NCBI GenBank assembly: GCA_035606695.1
Contig: DATNEW010000009.1
Span: forward strand, 1 to 64,000
Source of the DNA: Gemmatimonadaceae bacterium
GTDB lineage: Bacteria; Gemmatimonadota; Gemmatimonadetes; Gemmatimonadales; Gemmatimonadaceae
Length of the DNA stretch: 64,000 bases
Direction of reading: 5' to 3'
Each line of letters starts with the position of its first letter. Positions within the stretch are counted from its first letter, which is position 1. Shown in pieces: positions 8,621-17,377 of the stretch. The translations under genes were made by a program, and so were the position numbers. The notes beneath the pieces were generated by a model that was not told where the DNA came from, did no database searches, and saw only the letters and a program-made list of their open reading frames with translations.

Positions 8621-9735
8621 ATGGGACAGATCGTGAGCTCGTACACCGGTGTGTGGCGCCCCGGCACAGGCGAGCAGCGCTGGTTCACCGGATCGCCCGC
8701 CGCCTTCGCGGCGGCCGATGCCGGTTTCTTCAAGCAAGGACTTCGTCTGGTCGCGATCGACCGGCACAACGGCAACGTCGGCTTGGCGGGCGCCATCGGT
8801 TTCCAGTACGAGGATCGCCTTGCCGGCGTGTGGCATGCGGGAACCGGCGCGCAATACTGGAGCACCGGCCTGAGCGCGGCAGACTTCAAGGCGACGGATG
8901 CGAAGCACGTCGCCGACGGATTGCGTCTGACGGCCATCGATACGTGTGACGGTACCTTCACCGGCGTTTGGCGGCCGGGTACCGGTACGCAATACTGGGC
9001 CTCCGGGTTGTCGGCGGACGAGTTCAAGGCCAAGGACGACGCCTACTTCGCGCAGGGATTGCGCATGGTCGCCATCGACATCGATGTGACCGGAAAGTTT
9101 TGCGCCGTGTGGCGAACGGGCACCGGTGTGCAGCGCTGGTTCAGCGGGCCGACCGCCGTGTTCAAGGATACGAATATTCAATTCTTGAATGAGGGTTTAC
9201 GACTTACCGCGATCGACCACAACGGCGGCCACTTCGCCGGAGTGTGGCACGCGGGCACGGGCGCCGAGTACTGGTTCACGGGGCTCACCGCCGATGCGTT
9301 CAAGCAGAAGGATGCGGAATTGTTCGCGGAGGGACTCCGGATGGTCGCCATCGACGTCGGCACCGTCGAGGCGCCTGCCGCGCCGCCGCCGCCACAACCC
9401 GTGGTGACGTCGCGGCACCTCGTGCTCAAGGAGAAGGCACCGTACAGCGGGGCCGGCGGGAACGCGACGTGGATGGACTACACGTTCAACGTCGCCGATT
9501 CCGACGCCGACAAATCCAAGACGGTGACGAGCGTCGAGAATCCGAATGCGTTCGAGATCATCCTCACACACGGCCCTTCCGCGGGCGTGCCCGCGCAGAT
9601 CGGATTACCCGCGCACTCAACGAGCCGATCTTCAACGGCGCGCATCAAATTCTCGGCGACTGGTCCGCGGTGCTCGTTGCCGTGGAGGGCTCGAAGGCGC
9701 CGACCTCGCTCCAGGTCAACGTGACGGTGCAATAG
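8621..9735 (+). pseudogene. Second tandem-repeat (BTRD1-like) paralogue, frameshifted near its 3' end
   Basis: Starts at an ATG with GGAGG 5 nt upstream, 40 nt after the first paralogue. Five repeats of about 45 residues follow, for example GVWRPGTGTQYWASGL and GLRMVAID, then a short Pro-rich linker and a C-terminal beta-rich domain unlike that of its neighbour. Near 9590-9610 the sensible sequence changes frame: the original frame becomes Ser/Arg-rich and ends at 9724, while the frame one base earlier continues as ITRALNEPIFNGAHQILG and ends VNVTVQ at 9735. A single-base loss would explain this. Function unknown; no signal peptide. It may still yield a product with an altered tail. Confidence 0.65.
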
Positions 9736-9752
9736 ACCGGCGGTGACGCGAA

Positions 9753-9788
9753 CCGAGTGTCGCCGACCAGCTGTCCGGCGATACTCGG
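9753..9788. terminator. Hairpin between convergent genes
   Basis: Arms CCGAGTGTCGCCG (9753-9765) and CGGCGATACTCGG (9776-9788) pair over 13 positions with one G-T wobble and a 10-nt loop. It sits between the stop of the plus-strand repeat gene (9735) and the stop of the minus-strand DUF1906 gene (9798). There is no U-run, so termination is inferred from position and stability. Confidence 0.5.
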
Positions 9789-9797
9789 TCTCCGGTT

Positions 9798-10637
9798 CTA
9801 CGGTGCGCTGGGTGACGAACGCGCCGCGACGTTGACGTCGACCGTGAGCCGCACGCCGTTGAACTGCTGCGACACCGCGACGATGCCCTGCCAGATTTCA
9901 GCGTAGTCGATGCCGACGGCGCTCGGGCGGCGCGCAAGCGAGAAGTTGGCGGCGCTCGCGATCCAGAATGGGGGACGATCGCGGCGTCGCGCAACGTGAT
10001 ATACCGAGCTCGCGGCCGCGTAGAGCGGCTGCGCGTTCGTCTTCGCGGCATAGATGCCCGGTCGATACCGGCCGTCGCTCAACACGTTCGCCGTCCACGT
10101 CCGAACATACGCGAGCAACGCGGGCGTCACGTCCGACACCGTCTCGACGTCCAGGAATACGGTGCTACCGTCGGCGAATCCTTCGGCTCGCAGCTGAGCG
10201 ACGGCGTCGGCCGCGTCGCTCCTGGCGCGATCGGTGGTGAGCAGTGCCGACGAGCAGACCACGGGCGCGCCGGCCGAATCGCTGCGTGCGTGCGGAGTCG
10301 CGCGGCCGATCGCCATACGCGACCAATCCTGCTGGCCGACGTAGATCGCGGCGAACCCCCATCCCGTAGCGTCGAGTGCGGCGCGACGGCCCGTCCAACT
10401 GCTGTCGCGATGACAAGGCGACGCGAGGTAGTATCCCACCCACCGATACGGCGACGACGGATACGCCCAGGCTCGCATGGCGCTGTCGCCGGGATATGCC
10501 GTGGCGTCGAACCCCGGGTACGCGACGATGCTGTCTGCTCGTTCAAGTCGTTCAACTCGTTCAACTCGGTCAACGCGCTGCGCGTTCGCGGGAGAGAATG
10601 CCGTGGCGAACATCGCGGCGAACATCGCGGCGAACAT
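9798..10637 (-). CDS. Exported DUF1906 (Rv2525c-like) glycoside-hydrolase-like protein
   Basis: About 279 residues. The N-terminus is Ala/Met/Phe-rich (three MFAA-type repeats) and ends FSPANAQ, a plausible signal peptide. A charged RVERVERLER stretch follows, then the domain: YPGFDATAYPGDSAMRAW, YRWVGYYL and FLDVETV match the DUF1906/Rv2525c-like group, which adopts a TIM-barrel glycosidase fold and acts on the cell envelope in other bacteria. The ATG could be 10637, 10625 or 10613; all leave a signal-like N-terminus and none has a strong ribosome site. It lies 71 nt after the vWA gene, separated by an AT-rich inverted repeat. Catalytic activity is not demonstrated for most members. Confidence 0.75.
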   Translation of the reverse strand: MFAAMFAAMFATAFSPANAQRVDRVERVERLERADSIVAYPGFDATAYPGDSAMRAWAYPSSPYRWVGYYLASPCHRDSSWTGRRAALDATGWGFAAIYVGQQDWSRMAIGRATPHARSDSAGAPVVCSSALLTTDRARSDAADAVAQLRAEGFADGSTVFLDVETVSDVTPALLAYVRTWTANVLSDGRYRPGIYAAKTNAQPLYAAASSVYHVARRRDRPPFWIASAANFSLARRPSAVGIDYAEIWQGIVAVSQQFNGVRLTVDVNVAARSSPSAP

Positions 10638-10675
10638 CGGAGCAAAGGCCGCCAACGCCGCGCGTGACGCGAGAA

Positions 10676-10708
10676 GACAAGATTTTATCGCGCGAAGATA
10701 AAATCTTG

Positions 10709-10710
<2 letters not shown>
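10676..10710. repeat. AT-rich inverted repeat overlapping a stop codon
   Basis: Perfect 14-bp arms GACAAGATTTTATC (10676-10689) and GATAAAATCTTGTC (10697-10710) flank a 7-nt loop. The right arm overlaps the TGA stop (10709-10711) of the minus-strand vWA gene. Neither strand has a T-run after the stem, so it is not a textbook terminator, but its place suggests transcript-end protection or termination. The AT-rich stem is unusual for this GC-rich region. Confidence 0.55.
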
Positions 10711-11989
<1,279 letters not shown>

Positions 11990-12031
11990 ATTGAAACAAT
12001 ACGCCTTGTGGCGGGCAAGTGCCATTCAGCG

Positions 12032-12171
12032 GGTGAGGCCGGCGCGAATGCGCCGGTGGTTTGGGCCGCGGCCTAACTCCGCGAAGGCGCGGCCGCACCA
12101 TCGAGCGAAGCTCGACCCCACCATCGCGAAGCGGCCCAACCATCGCGAAGCGGAGCTCTCGCGGCCTCACC
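12032..12171. repeat. Palindromic intergenic element (GGTGAGGCC type)
   Basis: The element opens with GGTGAGGCCG (12032-12041) and closes with its reverse complement CGGCCTCACC (12162-12171). Inside are GGGCCGCGGCC near 12063, and two exact copies of ACCATCGCGAAGCGG (12120-12134 and 12139-12153). The same outer arms, GC palindrome and ACCATC words occur at 35524-35627. It fills the gap between the divergent vWA and MFS genes. Confidence 0.6.
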
Positions 12172-12195
12172 GCGCGGGGGATGTAGCTTTCGTTC

Positions 12196-13449
12196 GTGAC
12201 AGAGCTCGCCGCGCACGAGATCACTGACAGGTCGCTAAACCCGTTCCGCGCCCTCTCGCGCCATCGGAACTTCCGTCTGTTCTGGTTCGGCCAGACGCTG
12301 TCGCTCATCGGCACGTGGATGCAGACCATGGCCGAGGGCTGGCTGGCGCTCGAGCTGTCGAACAGCGCGTTCGTGGTCGGGCTCACCGCGTGCGCGCAGT
12401 CGTTACCAATTCTTGTATTGTCCTTGCCCGCCGGCGTCTTCGTCGACCGGCACGACAAGCTGCGCATCGTGCGTGTCGCGCAGACGCTGCTGTCCGTTCA
12501 AGCGAGCACGCTCTTCTGGCTCACGTGGTCGCATCGCCTCACGATCGGGTGGTTGCTCACCATGGCCACGGCGAACGGCATCATCAGCGCGTTCGAGATT
12601 CCCGCGCGCCAATCGCTGGTCATCGAGCTGGTCGGCCGCGAGGATTTGCCGGGGGCCATCGCGCTCAACTCCAGCGGGTTCAACCTCGCGCGCGTCGTCG
12701 GCCCGAGCATCGGCGCGATCGTCATCGCGAAGCTCGGCATCGCGTGGTGCTTCGGCGTCAACGCGGCGAGCTACATCACCGTGCTGGCCGGCTTGTTCCT
12801 CATTCAACTTCCTGAATGGATACCGCCGGAGCATCTCTCCTCGCCGCTCGAGGGAATACGCCAGGGCGTCGCCTACATGCGCGGCACGCCGTCGATCGCG
12901 GCGCTGATGCGTTTCGTCACGATCTACTCCATCCTCGGCATTCCGTATCTCACGCTCATGCCCGTGGTCGCGCGCAATCGCCTGGGCCTTGGCGCCGACG
13001 GGTATGGGGCGTTGTTGGCGTGCGTCGGCGTTGGCGGAGTCGCAGGCGCGTTGTCGCTCGCCGCGGCGGGTGATCGATTCAAGCGAACGACGGTACTCGA
13101 AGTCGCGTCGTATGCGTTCGCCGCCCTGCTCCTGGCCTTCTCGCTCGTGCGCCACGCGGCATACGCCTATCCGCTGCTGCTTGGCGTCGGGTTCACGATG
13201 ATCGTCAACAACGCGCTGGCGAACTCGACGCTTCAGCATCTGGCGCCGAACGAGTTGCGCGGCCGCTTGATGGCGGCATACTCCTTCGTGGTAGTCGGGC
13301 TGTCATCGGTGATTGGCTCACTCGTCGCGGGATCGATCGCGCATGCGATCGGCGTCTCGTGGGCGATTGGCGGCGGTGCGGTGATCATGCTCGTGTACAC
13401 CTACTGGGCGTTCGAGCGGCGGCCAGAACTTCGGAGTGTAGAGGCTTGA
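12196..13449 (+). CDS. Major facilitator superfamily transporter (EntS-like MFS_3 group)
   Basis: A 417-residue membrane protein with about 12 helices. The N-terminal phrase HRNFRLFWFGQTLSLIGTWMQ and the motif-A-like loop FVDRHDKLRIV between helices 2 and 3 are typical of the enterobactin-exporter-like branch, usually annotated as drug or siderophore efflux. A second-half phrase LRGRLMAAYSFVVVGLSS is also characteristic. GTG at 12196 is the assumed start; it has no close ribosome site and the true start could be a little downstream. No siderophore genes or regulator are nearby, so the substrate cannot be inferred. Confidence 0.85.
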   Translation: MTELAAHEITDRSLNPFRALSRHRNFRLFWFGQTLSLIGTWMQTMAEGWLALELSNSAFVVGLTACAQSLPILVLSLPAGVFVDRHDKLRIVRVAQTLLSVQASTLFWLTWSHRLTIGWLLTMATANGIISAFEIPARQSLVIELVGREDLPGAIALNSSGFNLARVVGPSIGAIVIAKLGIAWCFGVNAASYITVLAGLFLIQLPEWIPPEHLSSPLEGIRQGVAYMRGTPSIAALMRFVTIYSILGIPYLTLMPVVARNRLGLGADGYGALLACVGVGGVAGALSLAAAGDRFKRTTVLEVASYAFAALLLAFSLVRHAAYAYPLLLGVGFTMIVNNALANSTLQHLAPNELRGRLMAAYSFVVVGLSSVIGSLVAGSIAHAIGVSWAIGGGAVIMLVYTYWAFERRPELRSVEA

Positions 13450-13450
13450 G

Positions 13451-13559
13451 CGGCGGAATTCCGAGCGGAGGTGCGGAGCGCCGCAGCGAGGAACAATCTC
13501 GAAACTCGCTCGGCGGAATTCCGAGCGGAGGTGCGGAGCGCCGCAGCGAGGAACAATCT
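13451..13559. repeat. Tandem 49-bp direct repeat, 60-bp period
   Basis: Two exact copies of a 49-bp unit lie at 13451-13499 and 13511-13559, starting CGGCGGAATTCCGAGCGG and ending GAGGAACAATCT. The unit includes a CGGAATTCCG palindrome and its end supplies the GAGGAA ribosome site used by the gene at 13562. Only two copies with an 11-nt spacer exist, so this is not a CRISPR array. Confidence 0.8.
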
Positions 13560-13561
13560 TA

Positions 13562-14665
13562 ATGTACTCCACCTGCATCTTCTGCCACGCGAATCTGGGG
13601 ACCAACGAGGCCGTCGAACACTTTCCGATCGGCCGGCGTCTCGCGTTCGACGCCGTGCGCGGCCGGCTGTGGGCGGTGTGCAGAAAGTGCGAGCGATGGA
13701 ATCTCTCGCCGCTCGACGAGCGCTGGGAGGCGATCGAAGAGTGCGAGCGACTGTTTCGCGATACACGGCTCCGAGTCTCGACTGACAACATCGGGCTGGC
13801 GCGCCTTCGCGAAGGCCTCGAGCTCGTGCGCATCGGCGAACCGCAGCGCCCGGAAATGGCGGCGTGGCGCTACGGCGATCAATTCGGACGCCGCCGGCGC
13901 AAACATCTCATGTGGACTGGCGCCGGCATCGCAACGGCGGCCGGACTGGTCATCCTCGGGCCCGCGACAGGAATCATCGCCGGCAGCTCGTGGGGTATCT
14001 GGAATGTCGCGAGCTATGCGAACATGGCATATCAACAGCGACGCGTGCGGGCGCGGTTGGTTCTGCCGGGGCGCGCCACGCCGGTCGACATCCGCGCGAA
14101 GCAGCTCCATCGCGTATCCGTCGTTTATGCGTCCCAAGGCTGGGGCATTCGCATTCCGTTCACCATCGAAAGCGGTGAGGCAGTCAACCTCTCGAATGGT
14201 CGGCGACTTCAAGGCTCACGCTGGAATACCGGCGCCGAACACTTCGCGGTGCTCGAAGGCAACGCGGCAATCCAGGCGGCCTCGAAGCTCTTGCCCGCGA
14301 TCAATGAATCCGGAGCGAAGCGCGACGAAGTGCAGTCCGCGGTGTCGATCATCGAGGAGGCGAACGGTGCCGCGTCGTTGTTCTCGCGCTACGCGACGCG
14401 GATGCCCTCGGACCCCAAACATCCTTTCGCACCGCCGCCCGTGCCTGGTCACACCTTGAGCCGCCTCCCGAAGGAAGTTCGTCTCGCGCTGGAGATGGCC
14501 ACGCACGAGGACAGCGAACGCCGGGCGCTCGAGGGCGAGCTGTCCGTGCTCGAAGCCGCGTGGAAGGAAGCGGAAGAGATCGCGGCCATCGCCGACGATC
14601 TGTTCGTGCCCGAAGAGACCGCCGCGCGTCTGGCGCGGCTCAAGCCGACGGAGCCGCCAGACTGA
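13562..14665 (+). CDS. Zinc-ribbon membrane protein of unknown function
   Basis: A 367-residue protein starting MYSTCIFCHANLG. Two CxxC pairs (C-I-F-C near residue 5 and C-R-K-C near residue 40) form a likely zinc ribbon at the N-terminus. About residues 118-142 are a hydrophobic hairpin (TAAGLVILGPATGIIAGSSWGIW). A central domain has basic and aromatic residues (LHRVSVVYASQGWGIRIPF), and the C-terminal third is acidic and helical (LEGELSVLEAAWKEAEEIAAI). I do not recognise the family. The ATG at 13562 has GAGGAA 8 nt upstream inside the second direct repeat. Its 3' end overlaps the convergent cytidylate-kinase-like gene by 26 nt. Confidence 0.8.
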   Translation: MYSTCIFCHANLGTNEAVEHFPIGRRLAFDAVRGRLWAVCRKCERWNLSPLDERWEAIEECERLFRDTRLRVSTDNIGLARLREGLELVRIGEPQRPEMAAWRYGDQFGRRRRKHLMWTGAGIATAAGLVILGPATGIIAGSSWGIWNVASYANMAYQQRRVRARLVLPGRATPVDIRAKQLHRVSVVYASQGWGIRIPFTIESGEAVNLSNGRRLQGSRWNTGAEHFAVLEGNAAIQAASKLLPAINESGAKRDEVQSAVSIIEEANGAASLFSRYATRMPSDPKHPFAPPPVPGHTLSRLPKEVRLALEMATHEDSERRALEGELSVLEAAWKEAEEIAAIADDLFVPEETAARLARLKPTEPPD

Positions 14666-15281
14666 AATGGCGCTGCGCCGCTTCGACGACGAGGTCCGCC
14701 GCTCCGTCGAATCCGAGCCACGCCGTGTTCAAACACAAATGATAGTTCTCGTGCGCGAGCCAGTTGCGATGCCAGTGCCGCTTCACGTACGCCTCGCGCT
14801 GCTTGTTCATGTCGTGCACCATTCGCTCGGCCTCTTCGCGGCCGACGCTGAATTTGTCCATGGCGTATTTGCAGAGCGCGGAGCGCGGCGCGAAACAGAA
14901 GACGTGCAGCGCGTCGCTTCGCTCGGCGAGGAGACATTGCGCGCCGCGGCCGACGAATACCGCCGGCCCCGTCTGCACCGCTTCCTCGATGACGCGCTTG
15001 GTGACCGCGACGATGCGCTCCTCTGTCGTCTCGATGGGGCCGGTCGGCACCGGCGGCATGATCTCCGGTGAGCCGAGCGAGAGGGCCGATGCGATGCGCT
15101 CGACGAGCGACGGCACGCGTTCGTCCTGCGCCGATACTTCAGCGCGCGTCAATCCGGACCGCTCGGCGACGGCATCGACGACGGCGTTGTCGAACACCGG
15201 CCAGCCCATCCTGGCCGCGACGCGCTCCGCGACCTCGGAGCCGCCCGAGCCGTACATGCGCGAGACCGTGATGACCGGCAT
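14640..15281 (-). CDS. Cytidylate-kinase-like family protein
   Basis: A 213-residue P-loop protein: ITVSRMYGSGGSEVAERVA has the modified Walker A (GSGGS) of the cytidylate kinase-like group, and FVGRGAQCLL corresponds to the family's nucleotide-binding core. These proteins resemble CMP kinase but lack a defined substrate in most genomes; true cmk is usually nearer 225 residues with a recognisable CMP-binding insert, which I do not see. It starts 2 nt after the GNAT gene stop, so it is the last gene of an AAA+/GNAT/kinase-like operon, and its end overlaps the convergent zinc-ribbon gene. Confidence 0.8.
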   Translation of the reverse strand: MPVITVSRMYGSGGSEVAERVAARMGWPVFDNAVVDAVAERSGLTRAEVSAQDERVPSLVERIASALSLGSPEIMPPVPTGPIETTEERIVAVTKRVIEEAVQTGPAVFVGRGAQCLLAERSDALHVFCFAPRSALCKYAMDKFSVGREEAERMVHDMNKQREAYVKRHWHRNWLAHENYHLCLNTAWLGFDGAADLVVEAAQRHFSLAAPSA

Positions 15282-15283
15282 GT

Positions 15284-15823
15284 CTACGCTCTGACCCGCG
15301 CCGAGGCCCGCGTATTCGGTCGGCCGGCGGCCGGAGCGTCGAGGGTGCGGCGGCGCACTTCTTCCACGACCTCGAAGCCAAGCGCTTTCCAGGCGTGCCG
15401 CGCTTCATGAGAGAATACTGAATTGTGCAGGCGCATCTCGCCGATGTCGCGTTCGAGACACCACCGGTCGGCCGCGCCGAGCAACGCGCGCAGGACACCC
15501 TTCTTTCGTTCGTCGGGCAGCACGTAGACGGACGACACGTAGCAGTAGCGCTCGGGCAACAGGACCGGGGACGTCGGCGTATCGACACAACGCAATACGC
15601 CGATGACGCGGCCAGCGCGTTCCGCGAGAAAGATCGTCTCGTACGGCGACGAGAGCTGGCTATGATATAACTCATATGCGCGCGCGCGTGGATCAGGCCT
15701 GAGCGCGGCGTAGAACGGGTGGCTGTGATACTCGCGCAGCAGCGACAAGCGCAGCTCGACGATCGCATCGAGATCCTCGAGTGATGCCGCCCGCACCGCC
15801 AATGCCGCGACCGCGTGTTTCAC
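15284..15823 (-). CDS. GNAT-family N-acetyltransferase
   Basis: A 179-residue acetyltransferase-like protein. The core features are AVRAASLEDLDAIVELR at the N-terminus, the beta4 strand YVSSVYVLPDERKKG followed by the acetyl-CoA pyrophosphate-binding helix (K-K-G-V-L-R-A-L-L), and AWKALGFEVVEE near the C-terminus. The GTG start at 15823 overlaps the TGA of the AAA+ gene (GTGA), so translation is coupled. The substrate is unknown; protein, amino acid or small-molecule amines are all possible. Confidence 0.85.
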   Translation of the reverse strand: MKHAVAALAVRAASLEDLDAIVELRLSLLREYHSHPFYAALRPDPRARAYELYHSQLSSPYETIFLAERAGRVIGVLRCVDTPTSPVLLPERYCYVSSVYVLPDERKKGVLRALLGAADRWCLERDIGEMRLHNSVFSHEARHAWKALGFEVVEEVRRRTLDAPAAGRPNTRASARVRA

Positions 15824-17289
15824 GACATGCCGCCGCCGAACAGATCCTGATTCGGCCTGCGCCGCGGCTCCGGCGTCGCGCGGCCGTATTGACCGCCGTC
15901 CGAGCGCGAGATCTTTCTTCGCGCAACGAGCGCCTCGAGCACGAGCTCGCAGGCCGCTACGCCCGTGCCGGCATCGTCCGGCGCCGCCAGGCCGACGTGA
16001 TTCACGAGATGCACGAGGTCCGGGACGACGTCGAATCCTTGGAGCGCGAGATCGGCGCGCGCGTCGTCCGCCACCTGCAGCGCGCCGCCTTCGTCGAACC
16101 ACATGATGATGTCGTCGGTGTTCACGCCGCCCGCGCGATCGTGAAACGTGCCGTCCGCCGCGCGTCGAATGAGCTCGCGCGCGATGGCCGGACCGCCGAC
16201 GAGCTCACCCTCGTATTCGAGCTCGATCTTGCCGGTGATCGCGGGCAGCGCCGCGTAAATGTCGGAGATTCGCGGAACGATCTCCGCGTCGCCCGAAATG
16301 ATCGCGCGCCGCTCGGCGTTCGAGACGACGTTTTCCATCACCGTGATCGGCATGCGCTGCGACACGCCCGACCGCTTGTCGATGCGTTTGTCGTTGCGCG
16401 CCTCGAACGCGATGCGCTCGATGACTTCCGCGATGAAGTCGGGAACGCGCACCGGACGGTTCTCGCGCGAGATCCACGCTTCCTGCCGCGTGATGTCCAT
16501 CCCCAAGTCGATCGTCGCCGGATAGTGCGTGACGATCTCGCTGCCGATGCGATCCTTGAGCGGCGTGATGATCTTGCCGCGCGCCGTGTAGTCCTCGGGG
16601 TTCGCGGTGAACGCGAGCTGCACGTCGAGCGGCAGGCGGATGGGATAACCCTTGATCTGCACGTCGCCTTCCTGCATCACGTTGAACAGGCCCACCTGCA
16701 CCTTGCCGGCGAGGTCGGGCAGCTCGTTCAGCGCGAAGATGCCGCGGTTGGCGCGCGGCAGCATGCCGTAGTGAATCGTGAGCTCGTCGGACAACAGGTG
16801 TCCGCCGCGGGCGGCGCGAATGGGATCGAGATCGCCGATGAGATCGGCGATCGTGACGTCCGGCGTCGCCAACTTCTCGACGTAACGATTCTCGCGGCCG
16901 ACCCACGCGATCGGCGTGTCGTCGCCCGCTTCGTTGATGAGATTCCGCGCGTACTTGGAGATCGGCGCGAACGGATTGTCGTTGATCTCGCTGCCGGCGA
17001 CGATCGGCATGACGTCGTCGAGCAGCGTGACGAGCGCGCGCAGAATGCGCGACTTCGCCTGTCCACGCAGGCCGAGCAGGATGAAGTTGTGCTTCGAGAG
17101 CATGGCGTTCACGATCTGCGGCATGACCGTCTCTTCGTATCCGATCACGCCGGAAAAGAGCGGACCTCCCTGACACAAGCGCTCGAGGAGGTTTTGACGC
17201 ATCTCGTCCTTGACGGATCGAAATGCCCGGTCGGGAACGCCATATGGCGAGCGCTTGAGGGCGCCCAGCGTTTCTGGATGTGCGGCCAC
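15820..17289 (-). CDS. ChlI/MoxR-like AAA+ ATPase
   Basis: A 489-residue AAA+ protein. The Walker A is GLRGQAKS (73-80) with Ala where Gly is usual, and Walker B is GIFALNEL (183-190) with Asn-Glu instead of Asp-Glu; both variants are common in the magnesium-chelatase-subunit-I-like branch. Sensor/arginine features appear near AFTANPEDYTARGKIITPLKDR. There is no GAFTGA loop, so it is not a sigma-54 activator. Likely uses ATP to remodel a partner, commonly a vWA protein such as the one at 10709-11989. GTG at 17289 has GGAG about 6 nt upstream. GNAT and cytidylate-kinase-like genes follow with overlapping or adjacent starts. Confidence 0.85.
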   Translation of the reverse strand: MAAHPETLGALKRSPYGVPDRAFRSVKDEMRQNLLERLCQGGPLFSGVIGYEETVMPQIVNAMLSKHNFILLGLRGQAKSRILRALVTLLDDVMPIVAGSEINDNPFAPISKYARNLINEAGDDTPIAWVGRENRYVEKLATPDVTIADLIGDLDPIRAARGGHLLSDELTIHYGMLPRANRGIFALNELPDLAGKVQVGLFNVMQEGDVQIKGYPIRLPLDVQLAFTANPEDYTARGKIITPLKDRIGSEIVTHYPATIDLGMDITRQEAWISRENRPVRVPDFIAEVIERIAFEARNDKRIDKRSGVSQRMPITVMENVVSNAERRAIISGDAEIVPRISDIYAALPAITGKIELEYEGELVGGPAIARELIRRAADGTFHDRAGGVNTDDIIMWFDEGGALQVADDARADLALQGFDVVPDLVHLVNHVGLAAPDDAGTGVAACELVLEALVARRKISRSDGGQYGRATPEPRRRPNQDLFGGGMS

Positions 17290-17377
17290 GGATGCTCCGG
17301 TTGCGGCTAGAGAGTCTTAGTCCCAATCAAGGCGCGGAGTTCCACCGAGCGCAAGTCTGTCGCAGGCGCCGTGTACG

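Noticed and set aside
13451-13559. Possible CRISPR repeats
   Set aside because: Only two 49-bp copies with an 11-nt spacer, no cas genes and no further units.
15820-17289. Sigma-54-dependent activator
   Set aside because: The AAA+ domain lacks the GAFTGA loop and there is no helix-turn-helix; it fits the ChlI/MoxR-like branch.
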